Below are positions 1-7,786 of a stretch of 33,181 bases of DNA, one piece after another. Position 1 is the first letter of the stretch. Each line of letters opens with the position of its first letter. This DNA is from Acidimicrobiales bacterium (GTDB taxonomy: Bacteria > Actinomycetota > Acidimicrobiia > Acidimicrobiales > Ilumatobacteraceae), in assembly GCA_030832455.1 (NCBI GenBank), contig JAURJB010000014.1, positions 1-33,181 on the forward strand. Reading direction: 5' to 3'. Made by a program: the position numbers and the translations under genes. Under the pieces are notes generated by a model that made no database searches, was not told the DNA's origin, and saw only the letters and a list, made by a program, of their open reading frames with translations.

Positions 1-360
1 ACACTTGAAACCTTTGCAGAAACAGTTATGGCTGATGGAATCACCCTGGTCGATTTCTGGGCAGAGTGGTGTGGCCCATGCAAAATGTTTGGACCAATTT
101 TCGAAAAGGCTGCAGAAGCCAATACAGACATTCGTTTTGCCAAAGTTGATACCGAAAACAATCAGGAACTTGCAGGCGGCATGGGTATCCAGTCAATTCC
201 AACGATCATGGTTTTCCGTGATGGCGTGATGCTGTTCAGCCAGCCTGGTGCGATGCCTGCTGCATCGCTTGACCAATTGATTGATGCAATCCGCAAAGTA
301 GATATGGACGATGTCCGCAAGCAGATTGCCGAAGCAGAGGCTGCAAACTCAAACGAGTAG
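1..360 (+). CDS. trxA: Thioredoxin, 5' end outside window
   Basis: Thioredoxin is a small cytosolic protein that reduces disulfides. The reading frame is open from base 1 (TLETFAETV precedes the first ATG at 28). Those residues fit the segment before the thioredoxin core, so the true start is upstream and the ATG at 28 is probably internal. Visible features are the active site WCGPC after VDFWAEW, and the cis-proline region SIPTIMVFRDG. The chain ends with an extra charged tail (DDVRKQIAEAEAANSNE) beyond the usual fold. The stop abuts the stop of the oppositely oriented next gene. The family call is secure; which thioredoxin paralogue it is cannot be told. Confidence 0.93.
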   Translation, partial: TLETFAETVMADGITLVDFWAEWCGPCKMFGPIFEKAAEANTDIRFAKVDTENNQELAGGMGIQSIPTIMVFRDGVMLFSQPGAMPAASLDQLIDAIRKVDMDDVRKQIAEAEAANSNE

Positions 361-675
361 TTACTTCAATGAAAAAGTAATCAACATTGCAAAAACGGTG
401 AACATTGCTCCCATGGCCTGCAGTGCGCGACCTTGGCCTACGGAGACAAGTTGACGCCACGCAGAGGTGAACCCAAAACGGGAGTGGAATAGTGTCACAC
501 CCAATGCAAGACCGAGGAGGAAAAGAACCGATTTCGCAGTTCCTTGAGAGGCTGCGGTGAGCCACAGAAGAAGTGCCGAACCGACGATTCCGGCGGCAAT
601 TACTGAGGATTGGATCGAGGGCAGATTCTGACGAAATACCCCAATTTGTTGGGTTTGCGGGTCTGTTGTGTTCAT
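361..675 (-). CDS. Truncated YeeE/YedE-like membrane protein (possible remnant)
   Basis: About 104 residues from ATG 675; a TTG three codons earlier is an alternative start. Two hydrophobic segments are visible, and the stretch FHSRFGFTSAWRQL followed by GQGRALQA resembles the N-terminal repeat of YeeE/YedE (TsuA-type) thiosulfate/sulfur transporters. Full family members are several times longer, so this is either a half-size member or the surviving N-terminus of a decayed gene. It ends exactly where the thioredoxin gene ends (stops at 358-360 and 361-363, convergent). A CATAAT hexamer lies just upstream of the start. The family assignment is from motif memory and is moderate. Confidence 0.6.
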   Translation of the reverse strand: MNTTDPQTQQIGVFRQNLPSIQSSVIAAGIVGSALLLWLTAASQGTAKSVLFLLGLALGVTLFHSRFGFTSAWRQLVSVGQGRALQAMGAMFTVFAMLITFSLK

Positions 676-813
676 AGTTGACAATTATGACTGATTTAGT
701 CGGGATTAGTAACCTGAAGATCACAATCTTTGTTTCACTCAGCATTTTGATGCGTTCTTGTCAGCAGCAGTAGGCATTCCCGACAAATTTGGGCAAGCGT
801 AGGATGATTCGCT

Positions 814-1854
814 ATGCCACCTGAACGCGCCGTGTCCAATATTCGTATCGGACTGTTGGCATATGGGGCGATTGGTCATGAACACAACCGGGCAGTTCAG
901 AACACGGCAGGGCTCGATCTGACCGCTGTGTGCGACACCAATCCCGAGCGCATTGCGGCCGCGAAAGAGCTGGCGCCAAACGTCGCATCATTTTCAGATG
1001 CAACAGACATTCTCGATTCAGGAATCATTGATCTAGTTGTTATTTCAACGCCACCAAATAGTCATTACGCATGGGCGAAGGAAGCTTTGCAACGCAACAT
1101 TCATGTGGTGTTGGAAAAGCCAATGGCGCTTACTGCCGAACAGTGTGACGAACTTATGGCACTCGCTACTGAAAAGAACTTGCTTCTTGTGGTGTATCAG
1201 AACCGTCGTTACGACGCTGACTTTGTCACCATGTCGCGCCTCATTTGTGAGGGCGTAATTGGCGATGTGTTTCAATACGACTGCTTTGTTGGCGGATACA
1301 GCGAGCCATGTACCTTTTGGCATTCTAATGCCGAGGTTTCGGGCGGCGCAATTTTCGACTGGGGCAGTCACTTTATTGATCAGATTCTTTCGATCATTCC
1401 CGACACGGTTGCTAACGTCAGCGGGCAAAACCACAAACGTGTATGGATGCATGCAACCAATGCAGACCATGCACAAGTCACCATCACGTTTAATTCTGGA
1501 ACGCAGGCAACGTTCATTAATTCCGATTTGGCGGCTGCGCGCAAACCAAAGTTTTATGTGCTGGGCACCAAGGGCGCAATTGTTGGAGATTGGGACCCGG
1601 CGGCCGAACCCGCAGTTGCAGATCGTCCAGCGATGCTTACGGTGCACTCGAGTGAAGGAAGCGTCTCTGCTGTTGACCTTGATGAAGTGAAGCCGTTTGC
1701 GTTTCACGCGTCTCTTGTTAACTTCCTCAACAATCAAATTCCGATGAGCGTGCAAGCATTGCAGTCGCGCAATGTAGTAGCGATTATGGAAGCAGCAGAG
1801 CGTTCTGCGGCAAACAACGCCATCCCAGTTTCACCAAATATCTCACGCCAGTGA
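814..1854 (+). CDS. Gfo/Idh/MocA-family NAD(P)-dependent oxidoreductase
   Basis: A cytosolic 346-residue dehydrogenase-like protein of the family that oxidises or reduces sugars, inositols and related polyols. An N-terminal Rossmann half (IRIGLLAYGAIGHEHNRA) has AYGAIG where the family usually has GxGxxG/A, so the nucleotide loop is slightly atypical. The family signature EKPMA is near residue 101, and GGAIFDWGSHFIDQ marks the substrate-binding domain. Its last 4 bp overlap a second member of the same family, so the two are translationally coupled. A TAGGAT hexamer lies 9-14 bases before the ATG and could act as a -10 box of a nearly leaderless transcript. The substrate cannot be deduced. Confidence 0.9.
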   Translation: MPPERAVSNIRIGLLAYGAIGHEHNRAVQNTAGLDLTAVCDTNPERIAAAKELAPNVASFSDATDILDSGIIDLVVISTPPNSHYAWAKEALQRNIHVVLEKPMALTAEQCDELMALATEKNLLLVVYQNRRYDADFVTMSRLICEGVIGDVFQYDCFVGGYSEPCTFWHSNAEVSGGAIFDWGSHFIDQILSIIPDTVANVSGQNHKRVWMHATNADHAQVTITFNSGTQATFINSDLAAARKPKFYVLGTKGAIVGDWDPAAEPAVADRPAMLTVHSSEGSVSAVDLDEVKPFAFHASLVNFLNNQIPMSVQALQSRNVVAIMEAAERSAANNAIPVSPNISRQ

Positions 1855-2798
1855 GTGTTCGCTGGGGCTTCATTGGCGCAGGGTATGTAGCCAGTAGGGC
1901 AATGGCTCCTGCGGTTCATGCAACACCGAATGCCTCGCTGTATGCGGTTGCAAGCCGCGATAACAGTCGCTCAACAGCACTTGAACCAAAAGTTGTCCAT
2001 CATTCATATATTGACTTAATCAATGACCCGCTAGTTGATGCGGTGTACATCAGCCTGACTAACGCACAACACAAAGAGTGGGTACTTGCAGCCTTAAACG
2101 CCGGAAAGCACGTGTTGTGCGAAAAGCCTTTGGCAATGAATGCCGACGAAGTTGGCATCATGATGGATGCAGCAAAACTCAATAATCGTTTGTTGGTTGA
2201 AGCGGTGTGGACACGCTGGCAGCCGCGCATGCAACGCATGGCACAGATTGTGAAAAGTGGTGGACTCGGTGAAGTGAGTGAGATTTCATCTGCCTTTACG
2301 TTTCAAGGCGACCTGACCGATAATTACCGACTTGATCCTGCGCTCGGTGGTGGTGCACTGCTCGATGTGGGTGTCTATCAAGCTCATTTATGGCTCACGT
2401 TGCTCAATGAGCATGTTGAATTCTTGGTCGAATCAGTTGAGCGGACGATGAGTTCAACCGGGGTAGACCTCACGACACGCGCTCAACTGCGCTTGAATAA
2501 CAGCGTCACTGCGCATCTGTTGTCGTCGTTTGATCTTCCGCCGCAACAACACATTGAAGTAGTGGGAACTACAGGAACTATGCGCACCGGTGATGGCGAA
2601 GCATTCACGTTGTGGAAGCAACCAGCAACACTCATCATTGGTGAATCAGTGGAACACTTTGCTCCAGATGACGCATTCGCGCTAATGGTGCAGGGCGTAA
2701 GTGCCGCAATCGAAACAGAAGATGTGACGATCTTCCCAAGTGCGAGCTCGCTTTGTGCGGCAGAAATCACCGATGCAATAAGTCGGTATGAAAGCTGA
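1851..2798 (+). CDS. Gfo/Idh/MocA-family oxidoreductase (second of pair)
   Basis: A 315-residue paralogue-level relative of the preceding gene. The GTG start at 1851 overlaps the previous TGA, giving tight coupling. It has a canonical nucleotide loop (WGFIGAGYVASRAMAPA), the EKPLA signature near residue 93, and GGGALLDVGVYQAHL in the C-terminal half, as in the dihydrodiol-dehydrogenase/glucose-fructose-oxidoreductase branch. The pairing suggests two consecutive redox steps or a heteromeric enzyme acting on the same polyol, but this is inference. The next small ORF begins inside its last codons. Confidence 0.9.
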   Translation: MSVRWGFIGAGYVASRAMAPAVHATPNASLYAVASRDNSRSTALEPKVVHHSYIDLINDPLVDAVYISLTNAQHKEWVLAALNAGKHVLCEKPLAMNADEVGIMMDAAKLNNRLLVEAVWTRWQPRMQRMAQIVKSGGLGEVSEISSAFTFQGDLTDNYRLDPALGGGALLDVGVYQAHLWLTLLNEHVEFLVESVERTMSSTGVDLTTRAQLRLNNSVTAHLLSSFDLPPQQHIEVVGTTGTMRTGDGEAFTLWKQPATLIIGESVEHFAPDDAFALMVQGVSAAIETEDVTIFPSASSLCAAEITDAISRYES

Positions 2799-3090
2799 CA
2801 AAACGTTGATGAATATGCCAGTAATTGACTTGTCGCTGGATGTACGTGAACTCATTGAAAAACACTTCACTGGTATGTTCTCGGGAGAAATTGGTGTCAG
2901 CTCAATAGCAGGTGGGCAGTCCGCTGCCAATGCAGCGTTGGCTTCACTAGATATTTCAGGGTATGCACCAGTTCCTTCGTTTAACAAGTTTGCAAATTTG
3001 GCCGAAGTGCACCCGTATCCATGGTTACGGAAACCGCATGCAGGGTCGGTACGAAGTTTTTCCTCGTGGCGTTCCCAATTTAAGTCGTAA
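2788..3090 (+). CDS. Short protein with faint photolyase-like motif
   Basis: A 100-residue ORF overlapping the end of the upstream dehydrogenase by 11 bp; ATG 2788 or 2809 could be used. The only recognisable stretch is AGGQSAANAALASLDISGYA, which resembles the start of the FAD-binding domain in some photolyase/cryptochrome proteins (GG-R/Q-x-A-A...Y). The flavin-contacting sequence that should follow (Arg-rich, then LSPYIRHG) is absent. If the similarity is real, this is a truncated or frameshifted remnant; otherwise it is an unknown small protein. A hint of RG-x-P-N-L-S around 3060-3090 in the +2 frame is too weak to prove a frameshift. Confidence 0.45.
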   Translation: MKADKTLMNMPVIDLSLDVRELIEKHFTGMFSGEIGVSSIAGGQSAANAALASLDISGYAPVPSFNKFANLAEVHPYPWLRKPHAGSVRSFSSWRSQFKS

Positions 3091-3094
3091 ACAT

Positions 3095-3496
3095 ATGAGC
3101 GTGCCTGTATTCGTTGCCCAAGAAGTTGGTCGCACCTTAAGCGAAGAGAATGTATGGCTACCTACGGTCACCATTGACACGTCGCAGTCACCAGAGATAG
3201 CCGACCTTGCTCGAGTGCATGCAGTGGAGGGAATTGGCGATGTCAGCACCCACGCAATTCGCCAAGATGACACCATTGTGGTTGGAGTGCAACTCACAAG
3301 TCCGGTGCAGGCAATGTTTGCAGTGGCATTCAGCTACTCACTTCACGCAGAGTTTCTCAATGATGTGGCAGACGCAGGGTCTCTCATTTTCGCAACAACC
3401 AACGTAGAGGCTGCGCACGAGGATCGCCCTTTATGGCTTAGTGTCGACATTGACGGAGACGCTTTGCGTCAAACCGTGAATGTGGAAGTTGACTGA
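3095..3496 (+). CDS. Hypothetical protein, 133 aa
   Basis: This ORF starts at ATG 3095, four bases after the previous stop. The open frame runs further upstream to 2963, but that extension reads like shadow sequence (Trp/Met/Arg-rich), so the shorter start is preferred. The product is acidic, has no transmembrane segment or signal peptide, and contains segments such as MSVPVFVAQEVGRTL and LWLSVDIDGDALRQ. I do not recognise the family. Its composition looks like a real soluble protein. A hairpin terminator follows about 65 bp downstream. Confidence 0.55.
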   Translation: MSVPVFVAQEVGRTLSEENVWLPTVTIDTSQSPEIADLARVHAVEGIGDVSTHAIRQDDTIVVGVQLTSPVQAMFAVAFSYSLHAEFLNDVADAGSLIFATTNVEAAHEDRPLWLSVDIDGDALRQTVNVEVD

Positions 3497-3540
3497 CTGC
3501 CATTCAAAAGTGCTGAGTAACCTTGTACGGCGAGGCCCCC

Positions 3541-3589
3541 GTGAGGCTGGTGCGTAATTCCAAACCCCAGTATCGACGGGGTAATGGCT
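3541..3589 (+). repeat. 49-bp direct repeat, copy A
   Basis: By my hand alignment this copy matches positions 4232-4280 at about 42 of 49 bases without gaps. Both begin GTGAGGCTGGTGCG and end ATGGCT. Together the copies bracket the small lipoprotein gene at 3761-4201. Copy A also carries the terminator hairpin described separately; copy B has lost that pairing. Confidence 0.8.
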
Positions 3590-3596
3590 GGGGTTT
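3562..3596 (+). terminator. Probable Rho-independent terminator
   Basis: The stem AAACCCCAG (3562-3570) pairs perfectly with CTGGGGTTT (3588-3596) across a 17-base loop, and one further T follows before the run breaks. It sits downstream of the gene ending at 3496 and overlaps repeat copy A. The long loop and short T tract lower confidence. Confidence 0.55.
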
Positions 3597-3760
3597 TAGT
3601 AAACGTTTGGAACGCGAACTGCCGTTTTAGTGGAACGCCTCATGTCGCTCCTGCTGTGGTGTGCCGGGCAAAGAACTCGAAATCGTCGATCTAGGATGAT
3701 CTTCTTCGTTTCATCACCGCTTCTTACCCTGTCATTACGTTCATTTGTAATGTTGAATCT

Positions 3761-4201
3761 ATGAGTTATCGGAAGAGATGTCGTCCCAATACACAGATCG
3801 TCATCGGTTTTTGTGGGCTAGTAATCGTTGCACTCGCATTGAGTTCATGCAGCGGTGGCAGCTCTTCAACAACAGAGGTCGGTTTGGTGCTGCCGTCATC
3901 GAGCACAGCGAACCTGGTTGGAGGTGCTGGCCCGCAAACTCCGCCATGTGGAATATTCGAAGTCACCAAGACCGAAGTTGTGTCTGGTCAACAATTCTCA
4001 ACAGGCAGATACCAGATAAATACTTTTGGTATTTCTTGTGATGAAGTGATGGGTGACGCGGGTCTTTTCAGTCAGTTCCTGCAACTTGAAGACAATGAGG
4101 CACTGCCTGATCCGTGGCGTTTCCTGGAAGGTGCGATAGGCGCACCGAAATTTGTTTCGGGACCTGCCGTTGGTTTTCGTGTGCAGAGAATTTCCGACTG
4201 A
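3761..4201 (+). CDS. Small secreted lipoprotein of unknown function
   Basis: A 146-residue precursor. A basic N-terminus (MSYRKRCR) and a hydrophobic core are followed by lipobox LSSC, giving a diacylglyceryl-Cys anchor near residue 30, then a Ser/Thr/Gly linker. The mature part has a compact domain with two Cys (TPPCGIF and FGISCDEV) that could form a disulfide, ending APKFVSGPAVGFRVQRI. I do not recognise a named family. A TAATGT hexamer 8-13 bases before the ATG fits a leaderless promoter. The gene lies between two 49-bp direct repeats, which suggests it arrived or was duplicated as a unit. Confidence 0.75.
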   Translation: MSYRKRCRPNTQIVIGFCGLVIVALALSSCSGGSSSTTEVGLVLPSSSTANLVGGAGPQTPPCGIFEVTKTEVVSGQQFSTGRYQINTFGISCDEVMGDAGLFSQFLQLEDNEALPDPWRFLEGAIGAPKFVSGPAVGFRVQRISD

Positions 4202-4231
4202 CGCTCGACTTTTCTCACCATCCCCGCTCCC

Positions 4232-4280
4232 GTGAGGCTGGTGCGAAATTCCACACACCAATATTGATGGGGTGATGGCT
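4232..4280 (+). repeat. 49-bp direct repeat, copy B
   Basis: The partner of copy A at 3541-3589 (about 42/49 identical). It lies just after the stop of the small lipoprotein gene. It contains GGTGCGAAAT (4240-4249), the reverse complement of which (ATTTCGCACC) occurs twice immediately before the tRNA gene. Confidence 0.8.
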
Positions 4281-4461
4281 ATTTCTGAACGTATGCCGCG
4301 AGCATGTTCATCTCGAGTGTGATGTGTGCTTGAACATCGATGGGCTCAGGAGTGACAACGTCGGGGAACGCCGCAAGAACAATGACTAATGCGATGAGTC
4401 GTTCGCTCACAATCTTGGCGATGGCATCATCAATGCCAAATTGATTGATGAGGGTTTCCAT
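4279..4461 (-). CDS. Doubtful 60-aa ORF
   Basis: ATG 4461 gives a 60-residue acidic peptide with a central hydrophobic stretch (RLIALVIVLAAF). No family is recognised, there is no convincing ribosome site or -10 box, and the stop overlaps repeat copy B. It is listed because its composition is protein-like and it fills an otherwise empty stretch. It may be spurious. Confidence 0.25.
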   Translation of the reverse strand: METLINQFGIDDAIAKIVSERLIALVIVLAAFPDVVTPEPIDVQAHITLEMNMLAAYVQK

Positions 4462-4514
4462 AAACAAAAAGCTGCCTAAATCCCAACACCTCTATATATA
4501 GGTAGGGAAGAGCC

Positions 4515-4538
4515 ACGCCCTGAAACGATTCAGGGCGT
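4515..4538. other. Perfect 10-bp hairpin
   Basis: ACGCCCTGAA pairs with TTCAGGGCGT across an ACGA loop. No T tract follows on either strand, so it could be a Rho-independent-like stop, an operator or a relic. Function unknown. Confidence 0.5.
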
Positions 4539-4641
4539 CAAACTTTGAGTATCACACAATCCATTGATGAATTTTGCAATACTTTCTGCGCCGTGCACCT
4601 CTCAGTAGCCTTACGAACGACGGCGCAAACTGTGTTGGTTA

Positions 4642-4663
4642 ATTTCGCACCACATTTCGCACC
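4642..4663 (+). repeat. Tandem ATTTCGCACC next to tRNA
   Basis: Two identical 10-mers (4642-4651 and 4654-4663) are separated by AC, ending 6 bp before the tRNA. An inverted copy is inside repeat B. Short repeats beside a tRNA are typical of recombinase arm or core sites; that reading is inference. Confidence 0.5.
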
Positions 4664-4669
4664 GTCCCC

Positions 4670-4742
4670 GCCCCCGTAGCTCAGTGGATAGAGCGACGGT
4701 TTCCTAAACCGCAGGTCGCATGTTCGATTCATGCCGGGGGCA
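4670..4742 (+). tRNA. tRNA-Arg (anticodon CCT)
   Basis: It folds by hand into a full cloverleaf. The acceptor is GCCCCCG/CGGGGGC with discriminator A, and the D stem is GCTC/GAGC. The anticodon stem ACGGT/ACCGC has loop TTCCTAA (anticodon CCT). The T stem is GCATG/CATGC with loop TTCGATT. The first anticodon-stem pair is an A-C mismatch. CCA is not encoded. It decodes AGG. Confidence 0.95.
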
Positions 4743-4755
4743 CTAGGACTCGTGG

Positions 4756-5535
4756 TCAGAGTTGGGTTTGACTGTCACAACGCAGGAAGTCGGGCCCGGT
4801 GTCTTTCGGACACAACTTCGGGTTCGCTGGGGCAAACATGCCATCGCGGTTGTCCCAGCCCGGAACAATCCACGCGTGAAGCATCCAAAAGTCTCCACCA
4901 GCAATAAACGAACCGTCGCATTCATCTGGCCCAGCAGATCTCTCGCGAATTACCCACCCGGATAATGCAACACATAACCCTGCATGGCGATGCCACATGT
5001 CTGCTTTGCCCGTAAAGCCCTCTGGTTCTGATGCGGATTGAACAGCATAGGAATAACCAACAAGCACTGGGGGAGACTTGCTGTGATCAAATAACACCAT
5101 CGATGGGTTGCCCGGTGTGAAGGGCTCGAGAATCTGTGACCATCGCACCCAATGGGTACCAATTCCTGGAGAAGGCGCGGTGGCGAGCACGTATCCGCGC
5201 GCCGCAACTTTTTCGATCGTGTCAAGATCGGCAATCACCAAACGAGCAGTTTCGATCTCGGTGTCAAGGACCTCTTGGTCGACATCGCCGACTGCATGCC
5301 CCGAGTGAGAGCCACCATGTTGGTGCTCGTCTGTAGGTGGGCGTTCTGCGCCGGTTGCGCCGAGTGCAATGATTGCATCCACTTCGCTTTCGGGTAGATC
5401 CTCAGAAAGAGTGTCGGTGTCGGCGGGCGCCGTGAAGATAAAACCGTCGTCAGTTTGCTGCGAACCACCTGCATCGGAATCGCTGCATGTACTGAGTGCT
5501 ACAAGTGAGGCAATGACGAAAAGTCGTGTCCACAT
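4756..5535 (-). CDS. Histidine-containing secreted lipoprotein, unknown function
   Basis: The preferred start is ATG 5535. It gives a classic lipoprotein signal (MWTRLFVIASLVALSTC, lipobox LSTC), whereas the longer frame would overlap the divergent potassium transporter gene. The mature part begins with a low-complexity acidic linker containing HQHGGSHSGH, a possible metal-binding patch. A globular domain follows with WHRHAGLC and MLHAWIVPGWDNRDG plus several Cys (GLC, KLC, RC) able to form disulfides. This His/Trp/Cys pattern recurs in uncharacterised actinobacterial exported proteins as I recall them. A role in metal or haem binding is speculation. It ends 13 bp from the tRNA, on the other strand. 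Confidence 0.8.
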   Translation of the reverse strand: MWTRLFVIASLVALSTCSDSDAGGSQQTDDGFIFTAPADTDTLSEDLPESEVDAIIALGATGAERPPTDEHQHGGSHSGHAVGDVDQEVLDTEIETARLVIADLDTIEKVAARGYVLATAPSPGIGTHWVRWSQILEPFTPGNPSMVLFDHSKSPPVLVGYSYAVQSASEPEGFTGKADMWHRHAGLCVALSGWVIRERSAGPDECDGSFIAGGDFWMLHAWIVPGWDNRDGMFAPANPKLCPKDTGPDFLRCDSQTQL

Positions 5536-5625
5536 CAAGGGATTTGGTCGTTGTGATACCACTAACTGTGGGATTAGCGGAATTCGCGGCAATAGACAGA
5601 GCCTTGGTTTCAGTAGATTGAGTAC

Positions 5626-6978
5626 ATGAATTTTTCCTCGCAACTGAGGAGATCGTTGCTATCGAACCCGTTCCGACTGTTGCCTATTTCCTTTGCGGCG
5701 ATGATTGGCATTGGAACCTCGCTTTTACTGCTTCCCCAGGCCACAGATTCTGGTCGAAAGACCACTTTTTTGGATGCGCTGTTCACTGCAACGAGTGCCG
5801 TCTGCGTTACCGGTCTCACCGTCGTGGACACTGCTACGCATTGGACAGGGTTAGGCAAAGGCATCATTTTGTTTCTTGTTCAAATCGGTGGTCTTGGCAT
5901 CGTGACCGTCGTCAGCATCGGAATACTTCTTGTCGCTGACCGAATTGGTTTGTCACATATGCGCATCCTCGCTGCGGATCTCCGCACTGATAGTTACAGC
6001 AGCGTGTCCAAACTTGTTCGCAATATCGTGCTCATCACATTGGCCTTTGAAGCAATTTTTGCAGTGCTACTTACGGCGCGCTTCTTCTTTGCGCACGATT
6101 ATGGGTTTCGCACAGCAGCAGTGCACGGTGTATTTCATAGCATCTCGGCATGGAACAACGCCGGCTTCGCTTTGTATACCGATAGTTTCATCGGTTTTGC
6201 GAATGACTGGTTTTTAAGTCTTGCGATGTGTGTTGCCATTATTTTTGGTGGAATTGGTTTTCCGGTTCTCAGAACTTTCGCAATACATAAATTCAAATGG
6301 AGAATGTGGCCGATGCACTCTAAGTTGATGATCAGCGCAACTGCTGTGCTGCTCGTGCTTGGCACAATGATGTTTCTGGCCTTTGAGTGGTCAAATCCGC
6401 GCACACTTGGGGCCCTTCCCGAGACCGCGCGTTTGCATTCCGCGTTCTTCCACTCGGTGCAAACCCGAACCGCAGGATTCAACTCTGTTGACACAGCTTC
6501 GCTAAACGAAGAGTCGCTTCTCGTATCAACAATCCTGATGTTTATCGGTGGCGGAAGCGCATCGACTGCTGGTGGAATTAAAGTGACCACGTTTGCATTG
6601 CTGGCCTTTGTGATTTGGGCAGAAATTCGTGGTGATCGCGATGTCAACATGTTTGGGCGTCGCATCTCTGAAGATTCACAACGCCAGGCACTAACGGTTG
6701 CACTCGTTGGGGTCGGGGTGCTTGCTGCGGCGACGCTCGCGCTCATGACACTGGGCGGAACGGGACTTACTGCCGCCGCATTCGAAGCAGTTTCTGCATT
6801 GTCGACAGTGGGGCTCTCTACGGGAGTGACCGGCACAGAAGGATCAGCGACACAGATCGTTCTGGTCTTTCTCATGTTCATTGGTCGGCTCGGCCCCGTC
6901 GTGTTGGTTGCGGCGATTGTTCTTCGAACACGTCCCAACATGTTTAGGTTTCCGAGTGAGCGCCCGCTCATCGGTTGA
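5626..6978 (+). CDS. ktrB: KtrB-type potassium uptake channel subunit
   Basis: A 450-residue integral membrane protein of the TrkH/KtrB/HKT superfamily, the ion-conducting subunit of a K+ uptake system. Four pore-loop signatures are visible in order: CVTGL (~60-64), NNAGF (~176), TRTAGFNS (~280) and STVGLST (~391). Each carries the filter glycine. The length is typical of KtrB. A TAGATT hexamer 7-12 bases before the ATG fits a leaderless promoter. The matching gating subunit KtrA follows 59 bp downstream, so the pair forms one transport unit for osmotic and pH homeostasis. Confidence 0.93.
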   Translation: MNFSSQLRRSLLSNPFRLLPISFAAMIGIGTSLLLLPQATDSGRKTTFLDALFTATSAVCVTGLTVVDTATHWTGLGKGIILFLVQIGGLGIVTVVSIGILLVADRIGLSHMRILAADLRTDSYSSVSKLVRNIVLITLAFEAIFAVLLTARFFFAHDYGFRTAAVHGVFHSISAWNNAGFALYTDSFIGFANDWFLSLAMCVAIIFGGIGFPVLRTFAIHKFKWRMWPMHSKLMISATAVLLVLGTMMFLAFEWSNPRTLGALPETARLHSAFFHSVQTRTAGFNSVDTASLNEESLLVSTILMFIGGGSASTAGGIKVTTFALLAFVIWAEIRGDRDVNMFGRRISEDSQRQALTVALVGVGVLAAATLALMTLGGTGLTAAAFEAVSALSTVGLSTGVTGTEGSATQIVLVFLMFIGRLGPVVLVAAIVLRTRPNMFRFPSERPLIG

Positions 6979-7037
6979 ACGCAGAGCCTGCCATATGCTG
7001 AATATCCTCGTGATTAAAGAACGGACAATCTGACACC

Positions 7038-7751
7038 ATGACGATTTCGAACCCCGCGAATTCACAAGTAAATAAGGCCGAAGCTGATGCCGCTAATCGA
7101 GGTGGCGTGCTCATTATTGGTCTCGGCCGATTCGGCGAGGCGCTGGCTCGCGGGCTTGTTGAACAAAACATCGAGGTGCTCGCTGTCGATTTTGACGAAG
7201 AGATTGTTCAACGCGTGTCGGGGGACATTCCCAACGTTGTGCAATGCGACGGCACGTCATCACGTGCACTACGTCAGATTGGTGCCGAACAGTTCACCCG
7301 CGCAGTCGTTGCGATTGCATCAAATATTGAAGCATCTGTGCTTTCGGCACTCGTACTTATTGACGAGTTAAAAGTGCCGATGGTGTGGGCAAAGGCGGTC
7401 TCTCTTGATCACGCAAAAATTTTGGAGCGAGTTGGTGTTACTCGTGTGATTCAACCCGAGCACGACATGGGATACCGCACTGCACGCAGTATCGCACGTC
7501 GTGTGACTGATTACTTCCATGTGGAAGACGACTTCGCACTTGTCGAAATGGAAGCTCCAAAGAGTTGCCTTGGCCGTCCACTAGGCGAACTAGCAATCCG
7601 CAAAAAGTATGGAGTAACGATCGTTAGCATCAAGCCGCCAGGCGGCGAATTTCAACACGCTGATCAGGCGACAATCTTGCAACCGGGTGAGTTGATTTTG
7701 CTAGCTGGTAAGCCTGCAAGCCTTGACGCATTTGTCATTGACGCTGAGTAG
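7038..7751 (+). CDS. ktrA: KtrA-type regulatory subunit (RCK domains)
   Basis: A 237-residue cytosolic gating subunit for KtrB. The N-terminal RCK/Rossmann domain has the nucleotide loop GLGRFGEALARGL (about residues 27-39) and an acidic strand end (AVDFDEE). A RCK_C domain covers roughly residues 160-237 (FALVEMEAPKSCLGRPLGEL). Nucleotide binding to the octameric ring gates the channel; this is family knowledge. The N-terminal 20 residues are Asn/Ala-rich and probably unstructured. There is no clear Shine-Dalgarno, only a GACAAT hexamer upstream. The next genes are convergent. Confidence 0.93.
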   Translation: MTISNPANSQVNKAEADAANRGGVLIIGLGRFGEALARGLVEQNIEVLAVDFDEEIVQRVSGDIPNVVQCDGTSSRALRQIGAEQFTRAVVAIASNIEASVLSALVLIDELKVPMVWAKAVSLDHAKILERVGVTRVIQPEHDMGYRTARSIARRVTDYFHVEDDFALVEMEAPKSCLGRPLGELAIRKKYGVTIVSIKPPGGEFQHADQATILQPGELILLAGKPASLDAFVIDAE

Positions 7752-7786
7752 TCATCGCATAGCGCTAGAGGCGCCAATCGAGAAAG

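Larger units (their letters stand above)
4202..4669. other. Gene-poor stretch before the tRNA gene
   Basis: A 468-bp region. It contains repeat copy B, one doubtful 60-codon minus-strand ORF, an AT-rich CTATATATAG palindrome at 4492-4501, a perfect 10-bp hairpin at 4515-4538 and a doubled ATTTCGCACC. Positions 4216-4233 (CACCATCCCCGCTCCCGT) match the tRNA 5' edge at 4660-4677 in 16 of 18 bases. The mix of repeats and decayed-looking sequence next to a tRNA suggests an old integration site, but no integrase is visible. Confidence 0.5.

Noticed and set aside
236-745. Overlapping 169-aa minus-strand ORF
   Set aside because: Its translation is Cys/Arg/His-rich shadow sequence crossing the thioredoxin and YeeE-like frames.
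4538-4732. Minus-strand ORF over the tRNA beginning MNRTCDLRFRKPSLYPLSYG
   Set aside because: This is the well-known false ORF produced by reading a tRNA gene backwards.
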